A DNA stretch of 39,281 bases from Candidatus Nomurabacteria bacterium (GCA_026395915.1 JAPLXU010000009.1:1-39281); one strand, 5' to 3'; counted from the stretch's first letter, positions 14,841 to 23,792 are shown. Program-made: numbers and translations. Notes: generated from the sequence alone by a model not told the origin.

Positions 14841-15758
14841 TTATTTCAAAATAAGATAGCTTCCAATAAAGATAATCAAAATCGCCAATATTTTTGGAAC
14901 TAAATGTTTCCAATGTGTTTTTTCTTGAAGAACTTTTGGGAACATCTTTGTGATAATTATACCGAAAATCAGGACGAAAATCGGTTGATACCCTTCGACA
15001 GTGCGAGCGAGAGCTATGGGCGCAAGCAAGAACGCGTAATTTAATGCCACATTGCCACCCAATGTAAAAATCTCGCTTAGCATCACGGAAAGAATGATTT
15101 CCGATTTATGCATTTTAATCGAATCAAAAAAAACATTTCTGTCTCTTTTTTTAATAAAGAAAACAATCGTGCCAAAAAGCGCGAAGCCGAAAGTCTCCCA
15201 GAAATTTGAAAGCCAAAAATTATTGCTCAAGGCGACAAACTTGAACAGAACTCCGGCAAACGCCATCAGCACAGCCATAGCCACCATCGATAGAACCACA
15301 TAGCGTCGAAATCTTATTTTCTTGCCTTCCTCAATTTCAATACTTAAAATCGCCGCGCCGGAAATAATCACGAGCGAACCGATCATTTGGGAAGTCGAAA
15401 GAGTCTCGCCCAAAATGATTCGACTTAAAATAAAGCTCGCAACAGGAATGAGTTGAAAAAAAGGAACAACCACCGAGGCGTCTTCTTTGTTTAAAGCAAC
15501 AAGATAAAAGTAAATCGCCCCCGCCTCGCAGATGCCCGCAATCGTTAAAATCGCAATGTCATAAAATGGAACTTGTAAGATGCCCGTTCCACCAAAAATC
15601 AAAAAAATCGGCAACAAAATTATCGAAGTGATTGCCGAATATATCATGAAAACATATAAACTAAAATTGCTGAAATACTTCGATAAAAGAATTTTGTCAA
15701 CGAAATTCGCAATACTGTGAGATACGGGAGTTATGAGAGCTATTAAGAACCATTGCAT
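14841..15758 (-). CDS. EamA/DMT-family transporter
   Basis: 305 residues with ten predicted membrane helices in two five-helix halves, each an EamA repeat. Conserved features are the N-terminal helix with HSIANFVDK, the EAGAIYFYLVAL and VVPFFQLIPV helices, and GETLSTSQMIGSLVIISG ending the first half. Such proteins move small metabolites, often amino acids or nucleotide precursors, by exchange or proton coupling. It starts 1 nt after the paralog B gene, so the two are translationally linked. Confidence 0.85.
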   Translation of the reverse strand: MQWFLIALITPVSHSIANFVDKILLSKYFSNFSLYVFMIYSAITSIILLPIFLIFGGTGILQVPFYDIAILTIAGICEAGAIYFYLVALNKEDASVVVPFFQLIPVASFILSRIILGETLSTSQMIGSLVIISGAAILSIEIEEGKKIRFRRYVVLSMVAMAVLMAFAGVLFKFVALSNNFWLSNFWETFGFALFGTIVFFIKKRDRNVFFDSIKMHKSEIILSVMLSEIFTLGGNVALNYAFLLAPIALARTVEGYQPIFVLIFGIIITKMFPKVLQEKTHWKHLVPKILAILIIFIGSYLILK

Positions 15759-15759
15759 A

Positions 15760-16566
15760 TTATTTTTGGGGTATTAAAGTTTTTACTTTTGGGTGATAAG
15801 AAGTCCAAAGTTCATCAGTTTCAATATCCATAGGCTCGAGAGGCACTATAAGAGGCTTAACACCAACCATATTTATCACGTTTTCCACAGACGGTAACAC
15901 AACTCCTTTTGTAAAATCGCCCTCAGAATTTTTTGATGTCAAGAAATTTTCAAATAAAACACCGAAGCAAGAACAAAGCAGAAAGAAGTTTGTATAATAA
16001 CAAACAGCCTTACCCCCATTTTTTTTAAGCCAAAGGGAAGCATCATAAAAATTGTCACCCCCCATATTATATTCATGAGCATTAAATAATTTCTTGTGAA
16101 AATCATTTAGTGGTTCTTTCCAAAGAGTTTCTACTTCCCGTAATTTCTTTCCATCAAATTTGGCAAAATCAACAACTGTTATTTTTTCAACATTATAATC
16201 GCCATTTTTACTGCATTTTCTTTGTATGTACAATTGTCCGAGAGAATGCTTGAATTCATTATTCGAAGTGAATTTGTCTTCATGATATTCAAAAATAACC
16301 GGATGGAGGCCATCTTCTTTAGCCATGTCTAAAAACCTTTTTGTCTCATGATTTGGAGTAGCGACTTGTCTAAAAAGAATAGCGCATTTTTTTTTTCTTA
16401 AAATCTCCGGTATATCCCCATTTAGCAACTTTTCAACTTTTCCAACGAGTATCTTGTCTTTTCTGCGTTCATCCAAAAGCTTCAGCGCCTCGGAGAGCGG
16501 AGTGTAAACGACTTGATTAAAGATATTATGGTCGTCCATTATTGCATTGTAATCTCCGATTTTCAT
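15760..16566 (-). CDS. Conserved unknown protein, paralog B (268 aa)
   Basis: Soluble protein, clearly homologous to the 4014-4784 product. Shared elements are YTP, GDIPEIL, TPNHETKRFLD, DKF, VDF, ETLW, DFH, WLKKNGG and KPLIV. It has extra cysteines in the middle (LLCSCFGVLF) that paralog A lacks. The start is ambiguous: ATG 16566 or an in-frame ATG nine codons later (16539); homology to paralog A begins only at residue 22. A TGT-TATAGT box about 40 nt upstream could serve it. It leads an operon with the EamA transporter and the PPase-like gene. Confidence 0.7.
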   Translation of the reverse strand: MKIGDYNAIMDDHNIFNQVVYTPLSEALKLLDERRKDKILVGKVEKLLNGDIPEILRKKKCAILFRQVATPNHETKRFLDMAKEDGLHPVIFEYHEDKFTSNNEFKHSLGQLYIQRKCSKNGDYNVEKITVVDFAKFDGKKLREVETLWKEPLNDFHKKLFNAHEYNMGGDNFYDASLWLKKNGGKAVCYYTNFFLLCSCFGVLFENFLTSKNSEGDFTKGVVLPSVENVINMVGVKPLIVPLEPMDIETDELWTSYHPKVKTLIPQK

Positions 16567-16643
16567 TTTTTTGCTTCGGACGTGTAATTCTGCACTATAA
16601 CATATTCTAAAAAAAATATAAATACGGGCGTACGGAATCCGAT

Positions 16644-16672
16644 TTGCATTCTTGTTTTAAATATGCAATAAT
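16644..16672 (+). promoter_or_regulatory. Promoter of the secG operon, leaderless type
   Basis: A -35 TTGCAT (16644-16649), 17-nt spacer, and extended -10 TGC-AATAAT (16667-16672) followed by 6 nt (tgcgaa) and ATG 16679. It is the only leaderless promoter in the window for which I also see a good -35. Confidence 0.6.
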
Positions 16673-16678
16673 TGCGAA

Positions 16679-16921
16679 ATGAATTTAGTTGCGAAAATTC
16701 TGCCATATGCGCAGATAATCCTTTCCGTCATATTAGTAACAGCAATCTTGCTCCAGCAATCGAGCGCAGGAGTAGGCGGAGCTTTGGGTGGAAGCAGCAA
16801 CGAAGGTTTTCACCACACTCGCCGAGGTTTTGAGAAGTTTCTTTTTTATTTGTCTATCGTTTGTGGAATCCTCTTTGCTTTATTTGCATTGCTCAGTATA
16901 ATAATAAAAGCGAATAGCTAA
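16679..16921 (+). CDS. secG: Preprotein translocase subunit SecG
   Basis: 80 residues with two membrane helices (about 8-26 and 55-77) separated by the characteristic Gly/Ser-rich segment SSAGVGGALGGSSNEGF. The first helix ends with LLQQSSAG, the family hallmark. SecG joins SecY and SecE in the inner-membrane protein-export channel. It heads a plus-strand operon with an exported solute-binding protein, RNase J and an MFS transporter. Confidence 0.92.
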   Translation: MNLVAKILPYAQIILSVILVTAILLQQSSAGVGGALGGSSNEGFHHTRRGFEKFLFYLSIVCGILFALFALLSIIIKANS

Positions 16922-16956
16922 TTCCTTTCGACTTTGTCACAGAAAATAAATATTGT

Positions 16957-18690
16957 ATGCGTAATTTCAAGTTACCTTCAAAAGCACAAATCAATTCTGT
17001 CTTTTACTCCTTCTCAAAAAAGGAACAGGTTGTTTTCGTTGGGCTTTTTGTTGTGTTGTTGTTGAGTACGATAGCAATACTTGAGAGCGTCAATGAATCT
17101 TTTATGGTGCAAGTGCCAGCGAGAGGAGGTTCTATCTCCGAAGGCATTGTCGGAGTTCCACGTTTTGTGAACCCAATACTTGCGAATTCTCTTACCGACC
17201 AAAGTTTGGTTTCCCTGATCTATTCTGGTCTAATGAGAAAAAATTCTGACGGCACCTTAATTCCAGATTTAGCAGAAAAATATGAAATGTCTAAAGACAG
17301 TTTGACTTACACTTTCACTTTGAAAGACAAGACATTTTTCCAAGATGGAAAACCTGTCACTGTGGATGATGTGGTTTTTACTATAAATAAGACAAAAGAT
17401 TCAATCATCAAAAGTCCACGAAAAGTGGACTGGGATGGCGTCTCTGTCGCAAAAATAAATGACACCACAATTCAATTCACTTTGAAACAACCTTATCCGT
17501 CATTTCTTGAAAACGCGACACTAGGCATTATGCCAGCGCATTTGTGGGACAACTCGCCTATAGAATTAAACGAAGCAAACATAAATCCGATTGGTTCCGG
17601 ACCTTATATGATAAAGAGTGTGAGCAAACAGTCTTCCGGAATTATTGATTCCTACGAACTGACACCTTTTAAGAAGTTCACGCTGGGTGAACCATATATC
17701 AATAACATAAATTTATATTTTTATAAAAACGAAGACGACCTTGTCAAAGCTCTAACTGATAAAAAAGTGGATGAGATAAGCTCGATCTCCCCTATCAATG
17801 CGGAAAGCTTGAAAGAAAAAAATTATCAAGTAGAGTCCGCAGTTCTCCCGAGAGTATTCGGACTTTTCTTCAATCAGAATCAAAACCAGCTTTTCATCGA
17901 CAAAGTCATCACAAACGCCATCAACCAAACCATCGATAAAGACAAAATAGTAAAAGAGGTTCTCTTGGGATACGGATCTGTGATTGACAGTCCAATACCG
18001 GCAAATAAGCTAGAATATCAAACGTTGAGCGCGGAAACCAATATTTCAAGACAGGATTTATTAAAGAAGGTGCAAGATAGTTTATCAAAAGACGGCTGGA
18101 AAACTGGCACAGATGGATTTTTAGAAAAAACAACTACAGTGAAAAAAAAGAAAGTCACCACGGGGCTAGAATTTTCTATTTCTACCGGTAACGTTCCGGA
18201 ACTTGTGAAAACCGCCGAACTGATAAAACAAGATCTTGCAACTATCGGTATGAAAGTCGATGTGAAAACTTTCGAAACTGGGAACTTGAATCAAAACGTC
18301 ATTCGTCCTCGTAAATACGACGCCCTTCTGTTTGGAGAAATTATCAATCGCGAATCTGATCTCTTTGCCTTCTGGCACTCCTCACAGAGAAAAGATCCAG
18401 GTCTTAATGTTGCCATGTACACGAACGCCAAAGTCGACAAAATTCTGGAAGACGCGGCTACCACAATCGATGAACAAGCCAGAGTTAAAAAATATATCCA
18501 ATTTTCCGAAGAAATTAAAAAAGATATGCCTGCAGTATTTTTATACAGTCCGGATTTCATATACACAGCGCCGAAAAATCTAATGGACTTCGAAATGAAA
18601 AATATCATCTCGCCTTCCGACCGCTATCTAAATGCGTATCTGTGGTACACTCAGACAGAAAAAGTTTGGAAAATATTTGCTACTAAATAG
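16957..18690 (+). CDS. Extracellular solute-binding protein, family 5 (oligopeptide-type)
   Basis: 577 residues. A basic N-terminus (1-25) and membrane helix (about 27-43) anchor it; no lipobox Cys is seen. Family 5 features follow: GISEGIVGVPRFVNPIL-like start, the LIYSGLMRKNSDGTLIPDLA element, YTFTLKD, FQDGKPVTVDDVVFT, and LNPIGSGPYM-like INPIGSGPYM. Such proteins bind peptides or other ligands outside the cell for an ABC transporter. No permease or ATPase genes lie next to it, which is common for the CPR copy beside secG, so its partner is unknown. It lies 35 nt after secG. Confidence 0.85.
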   Translation: MRNFKLPSKAQINSVFYSFSKKEQVVFVGLFVVLLLSTIAILESVNESFMVQVPARGGSISEGIVGVPRFVNPILANSLTDQSLVSLIYSGLMRKNSDGTLIPDLAEKYEMSKDSLTYTFTLKDKTFFQDGKPVTVDDVVFTINKTKDSIIKSPRKVDWDGVSVAKINDTTIQFTLKQPYPSFLENATLGIMPAHLWDNSPIELNEANINPIGSGPYMIKSVSKQSSGIIDSYELTPFKKFTLGEPYINNINLYFYKNEDDLVKALTDKKVDEISSISPINAESLKEKNYQVESAVLPRVFGLFFNQNQNQLFIDKVITNAINQTIDKDKIVKEVLLGYGSVIDSPIPANKLEYQTLSAETNISRQDLLKKVQDSLSKDGWKTGTDGFLEKTTTVKKKKVTTGLEFSISTGNVPELVKTAELIKQDLATIGMKVDVKTFETGNLNQNVIRPRKYDALLFGEIINRESDLFAFWHSSQRKDPGLNVAMYTNAKVDKILEDAATTIDEQARVKKYIQFSEEIKKDMPAVFLYSPDFIYTAPKNLMDFEMKNIISPSDRYLNAYLWYTQTEKVWKIFATK

Positions 18691-18719
18691 GAGATTTTAC
18701 TAAAAAAATAAAAAACACA

Positions 18720-20699
18720 ATGACAAAAAAAACTAGATTATCTTTCAGCTCCGTAAGTAAAGATCCAAATATTATTGAGAAGCCGGCTGTTCGGAGCGTA
18801 GCGCCCACCCGCAACGATTCGCATAGCTATTCGGGCAGGCAAACTGATGCAAATAGAAGCCCTCTTCCCCATAAACCTCCACTCGCGTCTGATAAAAAAA
18901 GAACAACAAAAAGTTCAACTTTCCAATATTCTAAAAAAAGATTTGGACAAAATCGAAGACCGCCTTTGTTCAATGGGAAAAGTCAATCGACCTCAAGCAA
19001 GAAAATTCTTCCTCCGGAAAAAGGAGTTGTTCGCATCATACCGCTTGGAGGCGTTGAGGAAATCGGCAAAAATATGACTGCTATTGAAATCGGCGACGAT
19101 ATAATAGTTATCGATGCCGGTATGCATTTTTCAAATGAAGCCACGCCTGGGGTAGATTACGTAATTCCAAACACGACATATCTCGAGGAACGCAAAGAGA
19201 AAATTCGCGCGCTCATCATAACTCACGGACACTTGGATCATATCGGAGGTGTGCCTCTCGTTCTTTCGCGTATCGGAAACCCACCAGTATATTCCCGTAG
19301 TCTTTCTGTATTGATGATGAGAAAGCGTCAGGCAGAATTCCCTCACTTACCTGCCATGAAAGAAAATATCGTGGAAAAAGACGCGACGATAACTTGCGGA
19401 AAAATAAAAGTGAGATTTTTTGGAGTCACTCACACTATTCCGGACTCCATGGGTATAATCATAGAGACAGAAAACGGATGGATCGTAACCCCCGGAGACT
19501 ATAAACTCGACCAAGTGGATGGAATTGTCTCGAAAGAAGAAGAAAAAGAATATTCCATTTTCGACAAAGTAAAAGTGCTTCTCCTTTTGACCGATTCCAC
19601 CAACATCGAAAATGAGGGCTTTTCCCTGCCTGAAATAAAAGTGCACCAAGGACTCGAGAATCTGATAAAAAAAATAAATGGCAGAATAATTATTGCCGCT
19701 TTTTCTTCGCACATCACTCGTCTGGCGCACATCGTCAAAGTGGCAGAAGCGCTAGGCAAAAAAGTGGCTATGGATGGACGTTCTATGAAAACAAACATTG
19801 AAGTGGCAATCGAAGCAGGATATTTTTCACCCAAAAAAGACACGATAATACCGCTCGAAGAAGTGAACAATTATCCGCCAAATAAAGTCGTTGTGCTCAT
19901 GACTGGCGCGCAAGGTGAAGAATTCGCTGCGCTCAATCGCGCCGCCAACAAATCCAACATGAAATTCTCTTTGAATAAAGGAGACACTATAATACTCTCC
20001 GCATCTATCGTTCCCGGTAACGAGCTCGCAGTTGTAAAAATGAGAGATGGACTTGCGAGACAAGGCGTGCACGTCATCAGCTATCGCACAGCCGGTGAAG
20101 ATTTCGTCCACGCGACCGGACACGGCAATCAAGAAGACGTGAAATGGCTACATAGAAAAACACATCCGAAGTTCTTTATTCCAATTCACGGCAATCATTA
20201 TCGTCTTCAGCTCCACAAAGACCTCGCGATGGAGCTCGGCATGAGTGAAGAAAACATCGTTGTGCCAGACAATGGTTCAATCATTGAAATATCTGCAGAT
20301 GGACAAAAGATAATCGCGCGCAAAGAAAAAGCGCCTAGCGGACTCATGATGGTGGATGGCTCTTCTGTCGGAGATGCGCAAGACGTCGTCATCCGTGACC
20401 GAGTCATGCTTGCGCAAGATGGCATGTTTGTCATTATTGCTCTTCTTGATCAAAAGACGGGAAGATTGAAAAAGTCTCCAGACTTAATCTCCCGCGGATT
20501 CGTATATCTGAAAGAAAACCAAGAACTTTTGCGCCAAGTCAGAATAATTATCAAAAAATCTGTGGAAGACGGCGCAGCCAAAAAGAACCCTATAGATTTC
20601 GACTACATCAAGGCAAGCTTGGGAGAGACGGTTTCAAAATTCTTGTATCAAAAAACAGAAAAGAGACCATTAGTCATACCGGTGATATTGAGCGTATAA
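18720..20699 (+). CDS. rnj: Ribonuclease J
   Basis: 659 residues. Residues 1-95 form a disordered basic tail rich in Lys, Arg, Ser and Pro. The metallo-beta-lactamase core begins near 103 (VVRIIPLGGVEEIGKNM) and has the HGHLDH metal motif at about 169-174. Downstream, the beta-CASP part includes SSHITRLAHI and HATGHGNQED, and IPIHGNHYRL precedes the C-terminal domain. RNase J degrades and matures RNA by 5'-to-3' exonuclease and endonuclease action and fits a genome where RNase E is not expected. The N-terminal tail is longer than in Bacillus enzymes and may bind RNA. It lies 29 nt after the binding-protein gene. Confidence 0.93.
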   Translation: MTKKTRLSFSSVSKDPNIIEKPAVRSVAPTRNDSHSYSGRQTDANRSPLPHKPPLASDKKRTTKSSTFQYSKKRFGQNRRPPLFNGKSQSTSSKKILPPEKGVVRIIPLGGVEEIGKNMTAIEIGDDIIVIDAGMHFSNEATPGVDYVIPNTTYLEERKEKIRALIITHGHLDHIGGVPLVLSRIGNPPVYSRSLSVLMMRKRQAEFPHLPAMKENIVEKDATITCGKIKVRFFGVTHTIPDSMGIIIETENGWIVTPGDYKLDQVDGIVSKEEEKEYSIFDKVKVLLLLTDSTNIENEGFSLPEIKVHQGLENLIKKINGRIIIAAFSSHITRLAHIVKVAEALGKKVAMDGRSMKTNIEVAIEAGYFSPKKDTIIPLEEVNNYPPNKVVVLMTGAQGEEFAALNRAANKSNMKFSLNKGDTIILSASIVPGNELAVVKMRDGLARQGVHVISYRTAGEDFVHATGHGNQEDVKWLHRKTHPKFFIPIHGNHYRLQLHKDLAMELGMSEENIVVPDNGSIIEISADGQKIIARKEKAPSGLMMVDGSSVGDAQDVVIRDRVMLAQDGMFVIIALLDQKTGRLKKSPDLISRGFVYLKENQELLRQVRIIIKKSVEDGAAKKNPIDFDYIKASLGETVSKFLYQKTEKRPLVIPVILSV

Positions 20700-20712
20700 A
20701 AATAAACAAAAA

Positions 20713-21873
20713 ATGTTTAAAGAAAATCCAAAATTAAAAAATATTTTTCTCTTGGGTTTCTTATTATCTTTGCATTTGGCTTTCACTTCTTACATTAGTT
20801 CGAGTTTCCTCTCTGTCTTTTCCGGAGAAAAAAATGTGGGCTTGATATATGTGCTCAGTTCCATCATTTTGATATGCGCGCTCTCTTTTGTGCCGAGGAT
20901 ATTCAGGAAATTTGGCGAATATAGATTTCTCCTCTGGTCTTCGGGGTTAAACGCCGTCTTACTTTTTCTGTTGTCCATCTCAAAAAGTTCCTCTGTGATC
21001 ATCCCAGTATTTATATTTTATTTTACCCTGAATACTTTAATTGTTTTCGCGTTGGATGAACTATTGCAAATACTTTCCAAAAATTCAAGCACGGGACATG
21101 TGCGTGGATTGTATCTTGCGATAGGCAACATGGCTTGGGTAATTTCTCAATTTATTTCCGGAAAGATATTATCACAGTCTCCCCTGTCCTTTTCATTTTT
21201 TATCGCTTTTGCAATAATGACATTATTCTTCCTTGTCGCATTTTTAAGCTTGAGAAATGTACATGATCCGCGATATGACAAAACTCCTGCTCGGCAATCA
21301 TTGAGAAGATTTTTTGCAAATAAAAATCTCGCTCGAGCCTACGCTATGAATTTCCTTTTGCAGTTTTTCTATGTCTGGATGATTATTTATACCCCGATAT
21401 ATCTCTACTCGCATTTGCATTTCAGCTGGCAAGAAATAAGCTTCATATTTAGCATCATGTTGATCCCGTTTGTGCTGATTCAGTTCCCTCTTGGCGGTTA
21501 TTCAGATAAAATTGGCGAGAAAAAAATGCTCCTGTTTGGTTTTGCGATAATTTCCTTGGCCACTTTGTCGCTTTTCTTCATAGAAAAACATGAAATCTGG
21601 ACTTGGGCGATAGCTCTTTTTACCACAAGAATCGGCGCTGCTATCATTGAAGTCATGAGCGATGTTTATTTCTTTAAGCATATTAATAAAGAAAATGATG
21701 AATTCATAGCTGTTTATCGCAACACTTCCCCGATGGCATACGTGTTCGCTCCATTATTCGCCTTCGCCGTCTTCTACTTCACGCCATCTTTCAATTATAT
21801 TTTTCTCGTTCTCGGAGCAATAATGTTTTTCGGGGTTTATCTTTCTTCCACCATCAAAAAAAGCGACATTTAA
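20713..21873 (+). CDS. Major facilitator superfamily transporter
   Basis: 386 residues with twelve predicted helices. Loop 2-3 contains RIFRKFGEYRFL and the equivalent loop in the second half reads GGYSDKIGEKKMLLFG, the MFS signature DxxGxR/K. The central loop (about 190-205, DPRYDKTPARQSLRR) is basic and cytoplasmic. Substrate cannot be told. It follows rnj after 13 nt and is probably the last gene of the secG operon, because the next gene has its own promoter. Confidence 0.83.
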   Translation: MFKENPKLKNIFLLGFLLSLHLAFTSYISSSFLSVFSGEKNVGLIYVLSSIILICALSFVPRIFRKFGEYRFLLWSSGLNAVLLFLLSISKSSSVIIPVFIFYFTLNTLIVFALDELLQILSKNSSTGHVRGLYLAIGNMAWVISQFISGKILSQSPLSFSFFIAFAIMTLFFLVAFLSLRNVHDPRYDKTPARQSLRRFFANKNLARAYAMNFLLQFFYVWMIIYTPIYLYSHLHFSWQEISFIFSIMLIPFVLIQFPLGGYSDKIGEKKMLLFGFAIISLATLSLFFIEKHEIWTWAIALFTTRIGAAIIEVMSDVYFFKHINKENDEFIAVYRNTSPMAYVFAPLFAFAVFYFTPSFNYIFLVLGAIMFFGVYLSSTIKKSDI

Positions 21874-21888
21874 GTTCTGGTTTTTTAA

Positions 21889-21897
21889 TGCTATAAT
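21889..21897 (+). promoter_or_regulatory. Extended -10 promoter for 21907
   Basis: TGC-TATAAT, then 9 nt to the first ATG (21907). A second ATG follows immediately at 21910. Either start would be used on an almost leaderless message. Confidence 0.55.
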
Positions 21898-21906
21898 TTT
21901 AGCGCT

Positions 21907-22431
21907 ATGATGAAAAAACAATCTGTCGGAATGCAATTCCTTGCGGAAGATACATCAGGAAAACTGGTGGCAGTTCTTCAAGTCCGACCAAAGTGGAATC
22001 AAGAGAAAAATACTCCGGAGTCCTACCCTGGCGCTTGCCAGGTCACGGTCCACGGCAAACTCGAAGAAGGAGAAGATTTCTTGCAAGCTCTATTGCGAGA
22101 AGTTGGAGAAGAATTGGGAGAAGAAATCGTGCCCGTCGTCAAAGATCTGAGAGAAAACAAAAAACTGATAGAACTGGTCAATCTTGAAGATCCCGAAAAA
22201 CATATCATCACCTATGGAGGAATTGTCGAGAAAGCTGTCTTGAACAAATCCACAAGCCGAGAAAAAAGCCGCGAGTTTGGCGGATTCAAATTGATCCAAC
22301 AAAACGAGATAGAAAAAATCGTCGACGTGCAAACATTCGACAAAAACACAGGTGTGACAGACGAAAATACTATAGCTATGTTTCCCGACGAAAAAGAAGC
22401 GGTGAAAATCGCTTTCGAAAAGCTAGTTTGA
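21907..22431 (+). CDS. Nudix hydrolase
   Basis: 174 residues with a complete Nudix box at 50-72 (GKLEEGE, REVGEELGE). N-terminal strands (VGMQFLAEDTSGKLVAVLQVRPKW) and the QVTVHG strand before the box fit the fold. The C-terminal third is Lys/Glu-rich and may form a lid or dimer helix. Substrate unknown. It has its own promoter behind the MFS gene. The start may be either of two adjacent ATG codons. Confidence 0.83.
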   Translation: MMKKQSVGMQFLAEDTSGKLVAVLQVRPKWNQEKNTPESYPGACQVTVHGKLEEGEDFLQALLREVGEELGEEIVPVVKDLRENKKLIELVNLEDPEKHIITYGGIVEKAVLNKSTSREKSREFGGFKLIQQNEIEKIVDVQTFDKNTGVTDENTIAMFPDEKEAVKIAFEKLV

Positions 22432-22436
22432 AAAAA

Positions 22437-22465
22437 TTGACATAAATGACTTTTTGACGTAAGGT
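22437..22465 (+). promoter_or_regulatory. Candidate promoter for the HD/Nudix unit
   Basis: A consensus -35 TTGACA (22437-22442), 17-nt spacer, and weak -10 TAAGGT (22460-22465). A transcript from here would have a leader of about 120 nt that contains the hairpin at 22507-22563. Confidence 0.4.
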
Positions 22466-22506
22466 AATTAAAAGCCCAAGTTCTTTGACATTCCTTTCAG
22501 ATGAAT

Positions 22507-22563
22507 GTTTTGCTGTAGCCATAAGGGACTTAATTTTAGGCCTTTTATGGGTAACAGCAAAAC
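22507..22563 (+). promoter_or_regulatory. Two-tier RNA hairpin in the leader of the HD gene
   Basis: The outer stem is a perfect 10-bp pairing of GTTTTGCTGT (22507-22516) with ACAGCAAAAC (22554-22563). After a 2x3 internal loop, an inner stem pairs CCATAAGGG (22519-22527) with the complement at 22542-22550, including two G.U pairs, and closes a 14-nt loop. Downstream is a CAA-rich unstructured stretch and an AAAGGA ribosome site before ATG 22594. A five-codon frame (22501-22518) overlaps the 5' side. It may be a riboswitch-like or stabilising element; no T-run follows, so it is not a terminator. Confidence 0.55.
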
Positions 22564-22593
22564 GAACAACAAACCATTGAAAGGAAACACAAC

Positions 22594-23109
22594 ATGCTAT
22601 CTGCAGAAAAACTGGCAACAATAACGAGTGACGTTCTCAGAATTCACTCAAAATTTGCAAGAACACCCAAAAAAGCATTCCGGGCGTTCGATGGGGTTAC
22701 ACCTTCTGGCGTCCACTCGGTTCTTTTGGGAATGCTCGCTCTCAACGAGGAGAGCCTGCCGGAAGAACTTCGGATCAGGGTAGCATTGACCCTGTTTGGT
22801 CATGACATACTCGAAGATACCACGGCAACACTCCCAAGTTGGGCCACTGAGGACACAGAGGTTTTAACTCTCATTCTTGGGATGACCTTTGACGAAGGCC
22901 AGAATAAGTACGAGGAAATGTGGAAACATGACAGGAAGATACTCCTCCCCGAGTTCTTCGACTGCACGATAAACCTCTCTTGTGCCAAAACAAAGAAGCC
23001 TGAGCGGACTGAGATGTGCAGAGCCGCAGTCCGCATGCTTTTGGCCTACATAGAACCTCTTTATCCAGGACTCGAAATTACAAAGATGGCAAAAGCGTTC
23101 CTGCAATAG
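22594..23109 (+). CDS. HD-domain phosphohydrolase (SpoT/RelA-hydrolase-like)
   Basis: 171 residues. The metal site of an HD hydrolase is visible: H41 in GVHS, H70-D71 in FGHDILED with E74-D75, and a later Asp in FFDCTINL. The HDxxED spacing is the form seen in (p)ppGpp hydrolase domains of SpoT and in small alarmone hydrolases, and no synthetase or TGS domain is attached. It may therefore hydrolyse an alarmone or another nucleotide. It begins after a strong leader with AAAGGA ribosome site 8-9 nt before ATG, unlike the leaderless genes around it, and is followed 39 nt later by a Nudix gene. Confidence 0.7.
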   Translation: MLSAEKLATITSDVLRIHSKFARTPKKAFRAFDGVTPSGVHSVLLGMLALNEESLPEELRIRVALTLFGHDILEDTTATLPSWATEDTEVLTLILGMTFDEGQNKYEEMWKHDRKILLPEFFDCTINLSCAKTKKPERTEMCRAAVRMLLAYIEPLYPGLEITKMAKAFLQ

Positions 23110-23148
23110 TCACCCCCAGTAAACAACCAACAACGAAAGGAGGCCGAA

Positions 23149-23697
23149 ATGGCCATTATTACGACAAGAAAACTAACCGGAATATTGAATGCGGGTGGTA
23201 TCTCCACCAAGAGTTGGGGAACCGGCAAGGCAAAACGGGTCAAAGATTTGGTCACTGAGATCAACGCCGGAGAAAGTCATCTCCGGATTACGAGGGTCAC
23301 CCGAGTCGTAAAGATGATTATCACGGATCGGGATCATCCTGAGCGTGGAGTTTTGAAGGAGACATGGCAGATTACTTCTGGTGGAATCAGGAGGGAACGA
23401 AATCAAGAACCCTCCGGTCACATAGAAAACGAGTCTCCCGAAAAAGCGTTACGCAGGGAACTAGAAGAAGAACTTGGGCTGAAAGTTGGCGACTATGATT
23501 ATCACCCAGGCTCGGTTACAATCGAAAATCAGGAGAGCAGGTCATTTCCAGGGCTTCCTTGCTCTTATGAAATTCACAAGTTCGACGTGTTCCCCCACCC
23601 CGGAACGAAAGTCATCTGCGATAACTTCATCGAAACGACAGAGCCTGATGGCACTGTCTCCCACTTCGAGTGGATTCCTATTCCCCAAGTCGGTTGA
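23149..23697 (+). CDS. Nudix hydrolase with altered first box residue
   Basis: 182 residues. The Nudix box lies at 89-111 (GHIENE, RRELEEELGL). Aligned to GX5EX7REX2EEXG, the first Gly is Ser89 while the second Gly and all catalytic Glu residues are kept. About 80 residues precede the box, with a basic N-terminus. A full AAAGGAGG ribosome site 5-6 nt before ATG 23149 is the strongest in the window. It is co-transcribed with the HD hydrolase and ends at a clear terminator. Substrate unknown; pairing with an HD enzyme suggests nucleotide metabolism. Confidence 0.78.
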   Translation: MAIITTRKLTGILNAGGISTKSWGTGKAKRVKDLVTEINAGESHLRITRVTRVVKMIITDRDHPERGVLKETWQITSGGIRRERNQEPSGHIENESPEKALRRELEEELGLKVGDYDYHPGSVTIENQESRSFPGLPCSYEIHKFDVFPHPGTKVICDNFIETTEPDGTVSHFEWIPIPQVG

Positions 23698-23745
23698 AAT
23701 TTCATCCTCAAAATTTCCCTAGTCGTGGGCATAACGACAACAACG

Positions 23746-23781
23746 ACCGCGCGAGTACTCCTCCGCGGTTTGTTTATTTTT
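23746..23781 (+). terminator. Intrinsic terminator of the HD/Nudix unit
   Basis: Stem ACCGCG with CGCGGT, 12-nt loop, then ttgtttattttt. It lies 49 nt after the Nudix stop and 12 nt before the end of the convergent HtrA gene. Confidence 0.65.
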
Positions 23782-23792
23782 ATACTGAAAAT

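Noticed and set aside
19347-20132. Antisense frames of 100-127 codons inside rnj
   Set aside because: Phe/Ser-rich translations typical of reverse-complement shadows; RNase J motifs are continuous on the plus strand.
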